Shown here: in pieces, positions 53,098 to 61,782 of the stretch | Layout: each line of letters opens with the position of its first letter | Numbering within the stretch: the first letter of the stretch is position 1 | Origin: JAICJC01 sp963757605 | GTDB lineage: Bacteria > Actinomycetota > Thermoleophilia > Gaiellales > JAICJC01 | Direction of reading: 5' to 3' | NCBI GenBank assembly: GCA_963757605.1 | Contig: CAVWSF010000005.1 | Location: 682,001 to 746,000 of the forward strand | Length of the DNA stretch: 64,000 nucleotides | Notes under the pieces: generated by a model | What the model was told of the DNA's origin: nothing | What the model saw: the letters and a program-made list of their open reading frames with translations, nothing else | Databases searched by the model: none | Position numbers and translations under genes: made by a program

Positions 53098-54582
53098 ATG
53101 GCCGTGAGCGACGAGCGCGTCCTCCTGCGCGGCACGGCCGCCAACGTGGTGGGCCTGCTCGCGGGTGTGGCCGCGGCGTTCGGCGTGCAGGTGCTCCTCG
53201 GGCGATCGCTGCCGGCGGGCGGCCTGGCGCTCGTCACGATCGCGGTGCAGGTCGCGTTCGTGGCGTCGGCGGGAGCGCGGTTCGGGATGGACGTGGCGGC
53301 CGTGCGCCTCGTGGCGATCGCCGAGGGCGCGGGTGACCCGGGGACGCTGCGGAGCCTCGTCGATCGCTGCGCCGGCGTGGCGATCGTCGCGTCGGTCGTC
53401 GTCGCCGCCGTCATCGCCGCCGCGTCGCCGCTGACCGGCGACCGCGCGAGCGCCATCGCGATCGGCGCCGCCGGGCTCCCGTTCATCGCCGTCGCCAACG
53501 TCTACCTGGGGGCGACCCGCGGCCTGAAGCGCATGGGTCCCACGCTGGCGGTGTTCTGGATCGGCCAGCCCGTGCTGTGGATCGTGCTCGCGGCCGGCGC
53601 CATCGCCGCCGGCGGCGAGACCAACGCGGCGGTGGCCGCGTACGGTCTCTCGTGGGTCGTAGGCGCCGTGGCGGCGCGTGCGATGTGGCGCGCGGCCGCG
53701 GCGGGGATGGGCGACCGGCCGGCGCCGCGCGACGAGGTGCGGGCCGCCATCGCCTACGGCCTCCCCCGCGCCCCGTCCGCCCTGCTCGCCCAGGCCCTCT
53801 TCTGGACGGACCTGTTCGTGCTTGCGCACTACGTTCACGGCACGCCGCTCGACGCATACGCCGCCGCGGGACGGGTCTCGCAGCTCGTGCTGCTCTTCCT
53901 CACGTCGGCCAACCTGATCTTCGCGCCGTTCGCGGCTGACCTGCACGCCCGCGGCGAGCGGGAACGCCTCGACGCGCTCTTCAAGCGGGCGACGAGGTGG
54001 GCCCTGGCGGGCACGCTGCCGGCGGCGATCGTGCTGGCGGTCGCCGCGCCGGAGGTGTTGCGCGCCTTCGGGCCCGACTACGGGCAGGGCGCGACGCCGC
54101 TTCGCATCATGCTCGCCGGCCAGACCGTGAACGTCGCGACGGGCGGCGTCGCGTTCGTCCTCATCATGGTCGGCCTGACCGGCCTCGACCTCGTCGACAA
54201 CCTGCTGGCCGCGGTCGTCCTGGTGGCGCTCGCCGTGCCGCTGGCGTCGTCGCACGGGCCGACCGGGGCGGCGATCGCCTCGGCTGTGGCACTTGCGGGG
54301 GTGAACGCTCTGCGCCTGTCTCAGGTGTGGCGGCGGGTCGGGATCCAGCCGTTTGACCGCGCGTACGCCCGCCTTGCGATCCCGGCCGGCGGGTGCGCAG
54401 CCGCCGCGATCGCCGCACGTGCGGCAACGAGCGACCAGCCTTGGTGGCTCACGCTGGCGACGACCGTCGCCGTCGGCATGGTCGCGTACGTGGCACTCCT
54501 GCCTGCCGGCCTCACCGCGCTCGAGCGGGTCCAGATCGGGCGCTGGCTTCGGCGCGCGCGTGGCGGCGCGTATGCACCGTAG
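53098..54582 (+). CDS. Oligosaccharide flippase (MOP superfamily, Wzx/MurJ-like)
   Basis: 494 residues with about fourteen membrane helices. The first (NVVGLLAGVAAAFGVQVLLG) and the later SANLIFAPFAADLHARGERE and LRIMLAGQTVNVATGGVAFV are typical of polysaccharide-export flippases. It would flip lipid-linked glycans. The stop of the phosphodiesterase is 23 bases upstream, so both are likely in one operon. Confidence 0.86.
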   Translation: MAVSDERVLLRGTAANVVGLLAGVAAAFGVQVLLGRSLPAGGLALVTIAVQVAFVASAGARFGMDVAAVRLVAIAEGAGDPGTLRSLVDRCAGVAIVASVVVAAVIAAASPLTGDRASAIAIGAAGLPFIAVANVYLGATRGLKRMGPTLAVFWIGQPVLWIVLAAGAIAAGGETNAAVAAYGLSWVVGAVAARAMWRAAAAGMGDRPAPRDEVRAAIAYGLPRAPSALLAQALFWTDLFVLAHYVHGTPLDAYAAAGRVSQLVLLFLTSANLIFAPFAADLHARGERERLDALFKRATRWALAGTLPAAIVLAVAAPEVLRAFGPDYGQGATPLRIMLAGQTVNVATGGVAFVLIMVGLTGLDLVDNLLAAVVLVALAVPLASSHGPTGAAIASAVALAGVNALRLSQVWRRVGIQPFDRAYARLAIPAGGCAAAAIAARAATSDQPWWLTLATTVAVGMVAYVALLPAGLTALERVQIGRWLRRARGGAYAP

Positions 54583-54673
54583 GTCACTGCCGCTGCGCGG
54601 TGTGATCGCGCGGCGCGCCACGGCCATTTGGCCGCGTTCATGATTGCCAATTGGCCTTCGAGGAGGACGCCGC

Positions 54674-54886
54674 ATGTACACGGTGACCGAGCGTGACGCG
54701 TTCCGCGCGATGTCCCTGTTTCTCGGGCAGTTCGCCGATCGTGTGGAAGACGACCTGGCGACGCTCCTGTCGGACATCACGGTCGAGCCGGACGCAGGGA
54801 CATTCGACCCGGCGGCGTGGGAGGACTGGATGACGTGCGTCCGGACGGTCGCGGGCGAGCGGGCAGCGGGCGACGAGCCGGCCTGA
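54674..54886 (+). CDS. Small acidic hypothetical protein
   Basis: 70 residues, acidic (FDPAAWEDWMTCVRTVAGER) and helical (RDAFRAMSLFLGQFADRVED). GAGGAGG is 7 bases before ATG 54674. The 90 bases upstream contain GGCCATTTGGCC and CAATTGGCC half-palindromes. Not recognised. Convergent with the GT-C gene that follows. Confidence 0.52.
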   Translation: MYTVTERDAFRAMSLFLGQFADRVEDDLATLLSDITVEPDAGTFDPAAWEDWMTCVRTVAGERAAGDEPA

Positions 54887-54902
54887 GCCGTCCGCGACTG
54901 GC

Positions 54903-56960
54903 CTACTGCCTGACGCGGAGGATGACGAACCGGCCCAGATGGGCCGGGACGCCGGTCGGGTCGCGGTAGACCGGCTCGAGCGCCGGGTCGCGCAGCACGG
55001 CCGTCACGACGTCCGGGGGCTGGTCGCGCAGGTCGACGACGACGTACTGGACGCGGAGCGCGCGCAGCACCTGAAGCCGGCGGGCGTCGGTCGACTCGGG
55101 CGAGAAGAACGCCTGGCCGAGGTGGTTTCGCCGGGCCTCGTTCAGGTGCGGCAGCGCGCGTGTCCGCGCCTCCGGCAGCGTGGCCGTCCGCACGCCCGCC
55201 AGGCCGAAGAGCTCGAAGGCCCGGTCGGGCGCGGCGAGGACGACCGGCGGCGGCCCCGCGAGGTCGCGCAGGTACGCGATCGCCCCGGGGGTCGACTCGA
55301 CGGTCTGGAAGGCGGGCGGGCCGCGGTAGGGGCCGGCCCGCGCCTCGCGCCAGACGGTCGGCGCCCAGTTCGCGACGAACGCCGCCAGCACGCCCGCGAC
55401 GAGCACGACCGCGCCGGGAGACGCGCCGCCCGGCAGCCGGTCGCGGATCGGCAGCCGCAGCCGCACCAGGGTGACGAGGAGCGCGAAGACGACGGCCACG
55501 CTCACCGGCCAGTGCCAGAACCAGTCCGTGCCCCGCACCTCGTGGAAGCCGATCGCCGCGACGATCGCCGCGGCCCACGACCACCTCCCGAGGGCGATGC
55601 CGAGCGCGCACGCCCCAGCCGCGCCCATGACCGGCCACGGCAGCGGCTGCCAGAAGCGGTGGAACTGGCCCATCCCAACGGCCTGGATCACGAGCGTGTT
55701 GAGGCCGGGCAGGAGCAGCAGGACGAGCAGGGCGGCCGTGCCGCCGACCGCCGGCAGGAGCGGCCGGTAGCGCACGAGCCACGCCATCGCGATCAGCGCC
55801 AGGAGCACGTAGCCGCGCCCGAACACCGGGGCCCACGGGTACATGACGATCGCCTTGCCGGAGCGGATCACGAACTCGTCCGCGTGCGACAGGACCGGGT
55901 GGCGCTGGCCTCCCCGGATCGCCTCCCACCAGATCCACCCGGCGATGCCGCCCGTGACCGCCGTCATCCCCGCGAGCGTGCCGAGCGGCGCGCGCAGGTC
56001 GGGCAGACCGGCCCGCCACGCCCCGGCCAGGATGCCGGCGGCGATCGCCAGGCACGGGATCGCGTACGTCGGGTGCACGAAGGCGATCACGGCGACCGTC
56101 GATACCGTGGCGAGCGCGGCCCGGCGGGCATGGCGGATCTCGAGCCAGAAGAGGAGCAGCGCCGCCGGCGTGAGCACCCACAGCGCGAATGGCGGCGGCT
56201 GGTTGATCTGCAGGACGAGCCCGTTGATGAGCGAGCACAGGTCCCAGGCGGTCATCGCCGCGGCGAGGTAGCCGGCGGAGCGCCAGCCGGTGAGCGCCCG
56301 CGCGAGCGCGTAGGCGGCCACGATGGCGAGCGCCGCGCACAGCGGCAGGAGGTAGCGAAACGTCACGACCGGGTCGACGCCGGCCAGCCTGGCCACGCCC
56401 TCGAAGGCCGCGTGCAGGACCGGCAGGGCGTAGCCTGCGTTGGCGGGCCCGTCGAGGAACGGCGAGACGTTCGCGAACGAGAGCGACGGAGCGTCGCCGA
56501 GCCGGCGCATGAGCCCGACGTGGAAGAGCGCGTCGCCGACGACGGGCGTCGAGATCCGCCAGGCCAGGTACGCGAAGGCGGCGACGGGGAACGCCCCGAG
56601 CGCGACCTCGGCGGCGCTCGCGCGCGGAAGGGCGAGCGGCGCCCGCACCGCGAGCACCAGGGCCGCGGTCGCCAGAAGGACGGCTGCGATGACGACCGTC
56701 AGGCTGAGCCCGATCAGGTACGCGGCCGCGAGCGGCGGCGTCCACACCGCGAGCGAGAGGGCCGCCGCGACCGGCGCCGCCCCTGACCGGCCGAGGGTGC
56801 TCTCGAGGCCGACCACGCGCAGGGCGCACCATCCCGGGACGAGCAGCACGAGCCCGGCGGCGCCCCACACGGCGAGGGCGTCCCATGCGAGCGCGCGGCC
56901 CGCCCCGAGGCACGCGGCCAGGGCGAGCACGGCAGCAAGCTCCGCGCGGCGGGCGGTCAT
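54903..56960 (-). CDS. GT-C-like multi-pass membrane glycosyltransferase
   Basis: 685 residues, about thirteen membrane helices and a periplasmic C-terminal domain of about 150 residues (PPAFQTVESTPGAIAYLRDL; VQYVVVDLRDQPPDVVTAVL). A first-loop TPVVGDALFHVGLMRRLGDA supplies a plausible catalytic Asp, as in DUF6541-type and ArnT-like proteins. Probably moves a sugar from polyprenyl phosphate to an exported acceptor. Divergent from the SQD1-like gene. The exact family is not certain. Confidence 0.72.
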   Translation of the reverse strand: MTARRAELAAVLALAACLGAGRALAWDALAVWGAAGLVLLVPGWCALRVVGLESTLGRSGAAPVAAALSLAVWTPPLAAAYLIGLSLTVVIAAVLLATAALVLAVRAPLALPRASAAEVALGAFPVAAFAYLAWRISTPVVGDALFHVGLMRRLGDAPSLSFANVSPFLDGPANAGYALPVLHAAFEGVARLAGVDPVVTFRYLLPLCAALAIVAAYALARALTGWRSAGYLAAAMTAWDLCSLINGLVLQINQPPPFALWVLTPAALLLFWLEIRHARRAALATVSTVAVIAFVHPTYAIPCLAIAAGILAGAWRAGLPDLRAPLGTLAGMTAVTGGIAGWIWWEAIRGGQRHPVLSHADEFVIRSGKAIVMYPWAPVFGRGYVLLALIAMAWLVRYRPLLPAVGGTAALLVLLLLPGLNTLVIQAVGMGQFHRFWQPLPWPVMGAAGACALGIALGRWSWAAAIVAAIGFHEVRGTDWFWHWPVSVAVVFALLVTLVRLRLPIRDRLPGGASPGAVVLVAGVLAAFVANWAPTVWREARAGPYRGPPAFQTVESTPGAIAYLRDLAGPPPVVLAAPDRAFELFGLAGVRTATLPEARTRALPHLNEARRNHLGQAFFSPESTDARRLQVLRALRVQYVVVDLRDQPPDVVTAVLRDPALEPVYRDPTGVPAHLGRFVILRVRQ

Positions 56961-57047
56961 CGCGGCGGCATGCTACCGACCGTTGTCGCGCCCGGTCGAT
57001 AGCATTCCAGCTATTCTCAGCCGGTCCACGACGACGACGGAGTGCGC

Positions 57048-58226
57048 ATGCGAGTCTTGATCCTGGGCGGCGACGGCTATCTCGGCTGGCCGACCGCCAT
57101 GCGGTTCTCGGGCAAAGGCCACGAGGTGGCCGTCGCCGACAATTTCGCCCGCCGGAAGTGGGTCGCGGACGCGGGCGGTGACTCGCTGACGCCGATCGTC
57201 TCGCTGGCCGAGCGGATCGAGGCCTGGAAGGAGGCGTCCGGCAAGCACATCGAGAGCTACGCCGGCGATCTCGCCGAGGGCACGTTCGCCGCCGACCTGG
57301 TGCGCGACTTCGAGCCGGACGCGATCATCCACTACGGCGAGCAGCCCAGCGCGCCGTGGTCGATGCAGAGCGTCGACAACGCCGTCGAGACCCAGCACAA
57401 CAACGTCATCGGGTCGCTGAAGCTGCTGTGGGGCATGCGCGACCACGCCCCCGACGCGCACCTCATCAAGCTCGGGACGATGGGCGAGTACGGGACGCCC
57501 AACATCGACATCGAAGAGGGCTTCATCGAGATCACCCACAACGGCCGCCGCGACGTGCTGCCGTTCCCGAAGCTGCCCGGCTCGCTCTACCACCTGTCCA
57601 AGGTGCACGACAGCCACAACATCCACTTCGCCTGCCGGATCTGGGGCCTTCGCTGCACCGACCTGAACCAGGGCGTGGTGTACGGCATCGAGACGCCCGA
57701 GATGCAGATGGACGAGCGCCTGCTCACCCGCTACGACTACGACCAGGCTTTCGGCACCGCGCTCAACCGGTTCTGCGTCCAGGCCGTGATCGGCCAACCG
57801 CTCACGGTCTACGGCAAGGGCGGTCAGACCCGCGGCTTCCTGAACATCGTCGACACGCTCCAGTGCGTCGAGCTGACCGCGGCCAACGCGCCCGCGGCGG
57901 GCGAGTACCGGGTGTACAACCAGTTCACCGAGATCTTCAACGTCGCGGAGCTGGCCGAAAAGGTGCGCCACGCCGGCGAGCACCACGGCATGAACGTCCG
58001 GGTCGACAACGTCACGAACCCGCGCGTCGAGGCCGAGGAGCACTACTACAACCCGGTGCACACCAAGCTGCCGGCGCTCGGGCTCCAGCCCACGCTCCTC
58101 TCCGAGAACCTGATCGAGTCGACCCTCGTCGTGATCGAGCGGTACAAGGACCGCGTGATCCCCGACGTGATCGCCCCGTCCACCGCATGGCGACCCGCCG
58201 CGACGGTGGGGCAGCCGGCGCGGTAG
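57048..58226 (+). CDS. sqdB: UDP-sulfoquinovose synthase-like (SQD1/SqdB/Agl3) NAD epimerase
   Basis: 392-residue extended SDR that adds sulfite to UDP-glucose, forming UDP-sulfoquinovose. LILGGDGYLGWPTAMRFSGK is the NAD loop. SLTPIVSLAERIEAW and NNVIGSLKLLW are group-specific, LGTMGEYGTPNIDIEEG holds Thr144, and LYHLSKVHDSHN holds Tyr181 and Lys185; plant SQD1 uses T145, Y182, K186. DLNQGVVYG and GGQTRGFLNIVDTLQC complete the signature. I used ATG 57048 because GGAG sits five bases before it. Five bases after its stop begins the GT2 gene. Confidence 0.92.
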   Translation: MRVLILGGDGYLGWPTAMRFSGKGHEVAVADNFARRKWVADAGGDSLTPIVSLAERIEAWKEASGKHIESYAGDLAEGTFAADLVRDFEPDAIIHYGEQPSAPWSMQSVDNAVETQHNNVIGSLKLLWGMRDHAPDAHLIKLGTMGEYGTPNIDIEEGFIEITHNGRRDVLPFPKLPGSLYHLSKVHDSHNIHFACRIWGLRCTDLNQGVVYGIETPEMQMDERLLTRYDYDQAFGTALNRFCVQAVIGQPLTVYGKGGQTRGFLNIVDTLQCVELTAANAPAAGEYRVYNQFTEIFNVAELAEKVRHAGEHHGMNVRVDNVTNPRVEAEEHYYNPVHTKLPALGLQPTLLSENLIESTLVVIERYKDRVIPDVIAPSTAWRPAATVGQPAR

Positions 58227-58230
58227 GCCA

Positions 58231-59283
58231 ATGCCGCTGACGCCCCTTCGCACCGCCGGCCTGGTGGCGGCGGTCGCCTTTGCCGCGCTCACCCTGCGCG
58301 CCTACCGCCAGGGCAAGATCGGAAACGGCGACCTGCTCCTGCGGCTCACCGTGTTCGTGCTGCCGCTCGTCATCCTGGGCGCCGATCCGGGCATCCTCCA
58401 GTGGGTCTTCGACGAGCTCTCGTTCCGCCAGGGCGGCGGGCGGCGCGTCCTGGGAGCGACGGTGCTCGCGGTGGCCGTCCTCTACCTGTTCGCGTTCACG
58501 CTGGCCGGCCGGGCCGAGCGGTCGCGCCGCGACCTCACCCGCCTCATCGAGAACCTGGCGCTCGAGCAGTTCCGCGCCACCGGGCATCCGGAGCAGTTCG
58601 CCGGCGGGGTGGCGGTCGTCATCCCCGCCTACAACGAGGGCGAGAACATCGCCCACGTCCTCGGCGCCCTGCCGCCGGCCGTGTGCGGGTATGAGCTGCA
58701 CGCGATCGTGGTCGACGACGGCTCATCCGACGACACCACCGACCGGGCCCGCGCCGCCGGGGGCGCCGCCGTCCGCCTGCCGCTCAACCGCGGCCAAGGC
58801 GCGGCGCTTCGCACCGGCTACCGGCTGGCGCTCGCCACCGGCGCCGAGATGGTCGTCACGATGGACGCCGACGGCCAGCACCAGCCGTCTGAGCTCTCGC
58901 GGCTCGTCAGCCCGATCGCCGAGGGCGACGTCGACGTGGTCGGCGGCTCGCGCGTCTTGGGCGACGCCGACCCCTCACACGCGGCCCGCGAGCTCGGGAT
59001 CAAGCTCTTCGCCCGCCTGCTCTCGCTCCTCACCTGGAGCCGGGTCACCGACCCGGCCTGCGGCTATCGGGCCGTGCGCACGTCGAGCCTGCGCGGGCTC
59101 GAGTTCCGCCAGGACCAGTTCCACAACTCGGAGTTCATCGTGGAGGCCTCGAAGAAGCACCTGCGCTCGATCGAGGTGCCGGTCACCGTCACGAACCGCC
59201 TCTCAGGCCAGTCGAAGAAGCCGCCGCACTTCCGCTACGGCATGGGCTTCGCCAACGCGCTCATGCGCGCCTGGCTTCGCTAG
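58231..59283 (+). CDS. DUF2304-GT2 fusion glycosyltransferase
   Basis: 350 residues. Residues 1-115 form a small DUF2304 membrane unit with helices near TAGLVAAVAFAALTLRAY and VLAVAVLYLFAFTLAGRAER. From about 125 a GT2 domain begins: VAVVIPAYNEGENIAHVLGA, VVDDGSSDDTTDRARAAGGA, VVTMDADGQHQPSELSRL (DxD), CGYRAVRTSSLRGLEFRQDQ. It would place a sugar on a polyprenol or lipid. Coupled to the sqdB-like gene, so sulfoquinovose is a candidate donor sugar. Confidence 0.86.
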   Translation: MPLTPLRTAGLVAAVAFAALTLRAYRQGKIGNGDLLLRLTVFVLPLVILGADPGILQWVFDELSFRQGGGRRVLGATVLAVAVLYLFAFTLAGRAERSRRDLTRLIENLALEQFRATGHPEQFAGGVAVVIPAYNEGENIAHVLGALPPAVCGYELHAIVVDDGSSDDTTDRARAAGGAAVRLPLNRGQGAALRTGYRLALATGAEMVVTMDADGQHQPSELSRLVSPIAEGDVDVVGGSRVLGDADPSHAARELGIKLFARLLSLLTWSRVTDPACGYRAVRTSSLRGLEFRQDQFHNSEFIVEASKKHLRSIEVPVTVTNRLSGQSKKPPHFRYGMGFANALMRAWLR

Positions 59284-59309
59284 TAACCGGCGTCTGGCCG
59301 GAGGCCGGG

Positions 59310-59340
59310 CGCCCGGGATCCGTGGGCGCACACCCGGGCG
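59310..59340. terminator. Candidate bidirectional terminator hairpin
   Basis: CGCCCGGG (59310-59317) pairs with CCCGGGCG (59333-59340) across a 15-base loop, in the 85-base gap between the convergent GT2 and epimerase genes. No U-tract follows, so it would be a GC-type or Rho-assisted end. Confidence 0.36.
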
Positions 59341-59368
59341 TGGAACATTGGCATCAGGCAGCGATGTT

Positions 59369-60286
59369 TCAGCCCTGGGCTGTGAACCACTCCCACGTCC
59401 GCCGCAGGCCCTGCTCGAGCGTGACCGACGGCGTGTAGCCGAGCCGGTCGCGGGCCTTGTCGACGGCGGAGTAGTTGCGCAGGATCTCGCCCGCGCGGGG
59501 CGGCTCGCGGCGGATGCGGGGCTCGGCGCCGGAGACCTCGGCCAGAAGCTCCAGAAGCCGGTTCAGGCTCGTCTCGATGCCGCTTGCGAGCTGGAAGATC
59601 TCGCCGCCCGCGCCGTCCGCCTCGGCCGCCCGGACGAGGCCGTCGGCCAGGTCCTCGCAGAAGACGAAGTCGCGCGTCTGCTCGCCGTCGCCGTAGACCA
59701 CCAGCTCCTCCCCGGCCCGCAGGCGGCGGATGAAGAGCGGGATGACGTTGCCCTTGTGCGCCGAGCGGGGGCCGTAGGCGTTCGAGAACCGGACGGCCAC
59801 GGCGTGCATCCCGTAGGCGCCGTGGAACGCCGAGCAGTACGCCTCTCCCACCGCCTTGCTCGCCCCGTACGGCGAGAGCGGCGCGATCGGCTTGTCCTCA
59901 CGGGCCGGGTAGGCGCCCTCGCCGAGCGGCGCGTTCGAGGACGAGAACACGAACCGGCCGACGCCGGCCTGGCGCGCCGCCTCGAGCGCGACCAGCGTGC
60001 CGCGCGCGTTCTGGTCGAAGTTCACGAGCGGCTCCTCGATCGACTGGATGACGCCGGCCCCGGCGGCCAGGTGGAAGGCGGCGTCGCAGCCCCGCGCAGC
60101 CGCGACCAGCGCGTCGAGGTCGCGCACGTCGCCGCGGACGAGCTCGGCATCCGCGCCGTCCAGGTTGGCCGGGTCGCCGACCGAGAGGTCGTCGTAGACG
60201 CGCACGCCGTAGCCGCGCGCCTCCAGGGCGCGCACGAGCGCCGAGCCGATGAAGCCGGCGCCGCCGGTGACGAGCGCCCGGGGCAC
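59369..60286 (-). CDS. NAD-dependent nucleotide-sugar epimerase/dehydratase
   Basis: 305 residues of the extended SDR group, close to UDP-glucose 4-epimerase. ALVTGGAGFIGSALVRALEA is the NAD loop, AAFHLAAGAGVIQSIEEPL and FSSSNAPLGEG precede the catalytic SPYGASKAVGEAYCSAFHGA (Y-x3-K). RFSNAYGPRSAHKGNVIP and EQTRDFVFCEDLADG are substrate regions. TAGACT lies 8 bases before GTG 60286. It belongs to the nearby glycan set. Exact sugar unknown. Confidence 0.89.
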   Translation of the reverse strand: MPRALVTGGAGFIGSALVRALEARGYGVRVYDDLSVGDPANLDGADAELVRGDVRDLDALVAAARGCDAAFHLAAGAGVIQSIEEPLVNFDQNARGTLVALEAARQAGVGRFVFSSSNAPLGEGAYPAREDKPIAPLSPYGASKAVGEAYCSAFHGAYGMHAVAVRFSNAYGPRSAHKGNVIPLFIRRLRAGEELVVYGDGEQTRDFVFCEDLADGLVRAAEADGAGGEIFQLASGIETSLNRLLELLAEVSGAEPRIRREPPRAGEILRNYSAVDKARDRLGYTPSVTLEQGLRRTWEWFTAQG

Positions 60287-60305
60287 GGCGGCGGAGTCTA
60301 GAGGC

Positions 60306-61001
60306 TCAGTCCGCCGCGAGCGACTCGAAGTGCGGAGCCACCTCGTCCGGGCCCTCCGGGTTGCGCAGCATGTCGACCAGCTCGTCGGCGTCCGGGAAGC
60401 CGCTCGCCCGGATGGCGGCCGCCGCCGCGTCGAGGTCGTAGGCGGTGTCGCGGTGCTCGACATCCGGCCCGAGCATGGCCCAGAACGCGCCGGGGCGCCC
60501 CTCGTACGGCATGCCCACGCTGCCGGCGTTCACGATCCTGGTCGCGCCGGACCGCAGCTCGAACTGGTGGTGGGTGTGCCCACACACGACGACCGGCTCG
60601 GAGACCCCGGCGAGGATCCGCTCCAGCCGGTCGGGCGGCGTGACGGCGGTGACGATGTCCTCGTCGCCGCGCGGCGATCCGTGGCAGAAGAGCACCGGGC
60701 CGAGCCCGTCGATCTCGACCGTCGCGGTCTCGGGAAGGCCCGCCAGGAACTCCAGCCGCTCGGCACCCAGCCGGCCCGCCTCCCATTCGCCCTCGCCTGC
60801 CGCGATGCGGTCGGCGTTCCCGCGGATGAACCGGACGCGCTCGCCCAGGCCGCGCAGCCGGTCGACGGTCTCGGCCGGCATCGGCCCGCGCGAGAAGTCG
60901 CCGCCCACGAGGAGGATGTCCGCATCTCCGGCCTCGACGAGCGCCGCCTCGAGCGCAGGCAGGTTGGCGTGGATGTCGTAGAGGGCGGCGACGCGCCTCA
61001 T
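60306..61001 (-). CDS. YfcE/MJ0936-like metallophosphoesterase
   Basis: 231 residues. The calcineurin-type site is seen in VAALYDIHANLPALEAALVE (D-x-H), LLVGGDFSRGPMPAETVDRL (GGD), FIRGNADRIAAGEGEWEAGR (GN-D), LFCHGSP and VVCGHTHHQFELRSGATRIV (GHTH). Acts on small phosphodiesters in the cytoplasm. ATG 61001 overlaps the stop of the small gene upstream (ATGA). Confidence 0.9.
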   Translation of the reverse strand: MRRVAALYDIHANLPALEAALVEAGDADILLVGGDFSRGPMPAETVDRLRGLGERVRFIRGNADRIAAGEGEWEAGRLGAERLEFLAGLPETATVEIDGLGPVLFCHGSPRGDEDIVTAVTPPDRLERILAGVSEPVVVCGHTHHQFELRSGATRIVNAGSVGMPYEGRPGAFWAMLGPDVEHRDTAYDLDAAAAAIRASGFPDADELVDMLRNPEGPDEVAPHFESLAAD

Positions 61002-61177
61002 CGCGTCTCGGCGTCGCGGGGCTGCGCGCGGTCGTAGTGCCAGCAGGGGGCGCCCTCGAACGCCTCCAGGCCGGCGGCCCGCTCGCCGCCGTCCGGCCGC
61101 CGCCCGCGCCGCAGCCGCGGGGCCGCGACCACGGCAGCCGCCGCGCCGATGACGCTCCCGACCACGAACGTCCGCAT
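60998..61177 (-). CDS. Short hypothetical membrane-anchored protein
   Basis: 59 residues. TFVVGSVIGAAAAVVAAPRL is a single membrane helix, followed by an Arg-rich stretch and EGAPCWHYDRAQ. GGAGG is five bases before ATG 61177; a longer TTG start overlapping the zinc-finger gene stop is possible. Ends in ATGA overlap with the phosphoesterase. Not recognised. Confidence 0.46.
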   Translation of the reverse strand: MRTFVVGSVIGAAAAVVAAPRLRRGRRPDGGERAAGLEAFEGAPCWHYDRAQPRDAETR

Positions 61178-61209
61178 CGCGCCTCCGCGGCGCCTCCGGC
61201 GCTCGTCGG

Positions 61210-61725
61210 TCAAGCCGCCTCCCGGTACGCGAAGAACGCGGCCACGAGGAGGCCCAGCACCTGCACGTAGAGGCGCGGGTCGCCGCCCACCTCGGCGGCG
61301 ATGACGATCCCGGCGCAGACGTACGCCCAGCCCGCACCGGCCGCGGCGATCCAGGCGGTCGACTCGCCGCGGAAGTACCCGGCGGCGCGAAGGGTGGCCC
61401 GGCCGGTCAGGAGCCCCACGAAGTACGCGATGATGAGCGTGAAGAACCCGAGGCCCGCCCCGCCGGCGAACGCGAGCAGCACGCCGAACGCCGAGCCGAC
61501 CCCGAACGCCGCTCCGATCGCGCGCGCCGCCTTCTGCGGCCGCAGGCTGACGCGCGCCGAGCGCGGCATGCGCGCGCACTCGCGGCACTTGATCCCGACC
61601 GGCGCCGGCACCATGCAGTCCGGGCAGATCGGCTTTCCGCACTCCGAGCAGCGAACGCCGGTCTCGACCTTCGGATGGTTGGCGCACGTGACCGGCGCGG
61701 ACAGTCCGGTATCGGCGCTCGACAC
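61210..61725 (-). CDS. B-box-type zinc-finger membrane protein
   Basis: 171 residues. The N-terminus APVTCANHPKVETGVRCSEC and GKPICPDCMVPAPVGIKCREC gives a B-box-like cysteine/histidine array binding one or two zinc ions. Four hydrophobic segments follow (GAAFGVGSAFGVLLAFAGGA, FTLIIAYFVGLLTG, IAAAGAGWAYVCAGIVIAAE, QVLGLLVAAFFAY). This plan is common in actinobacterial proteins, often linked to rhomboid or membrane regulators. TACACT is 7 bases before GTG 61725, divergent from psuG. Confidence 0.77.
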   Translation of the reverse strand: MSSADTGLSAPVTCANHPKVETGVRCSECGKPICPDCMVPAPVGIKCRECARMPRSARVSLRPQKAARAIGAAFGVGSAFGVLLAFAGGAGLGFFTLIIAYFVGLLTGRATLRAAGYFRGESTAWIAAAGAGWAYVCAGIVIAAEVGGDPRLYVQVLGLLVAAFFAYREAA

Positions 61726-61782
61726 GGCCGCGAGTGTACCATCGGCCCCCGGTATGCAGAGATCCGCCCGGCCGGCGCACCC

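Noticed and set aside
59310..59340. Third copy of the TIR element in the 59.3 kb gap
   Set aside because: The inverted repeat CGCCCGGG/CCCGGGCG shares no sequence with GATGATTGAT ends; better read as a terminator.
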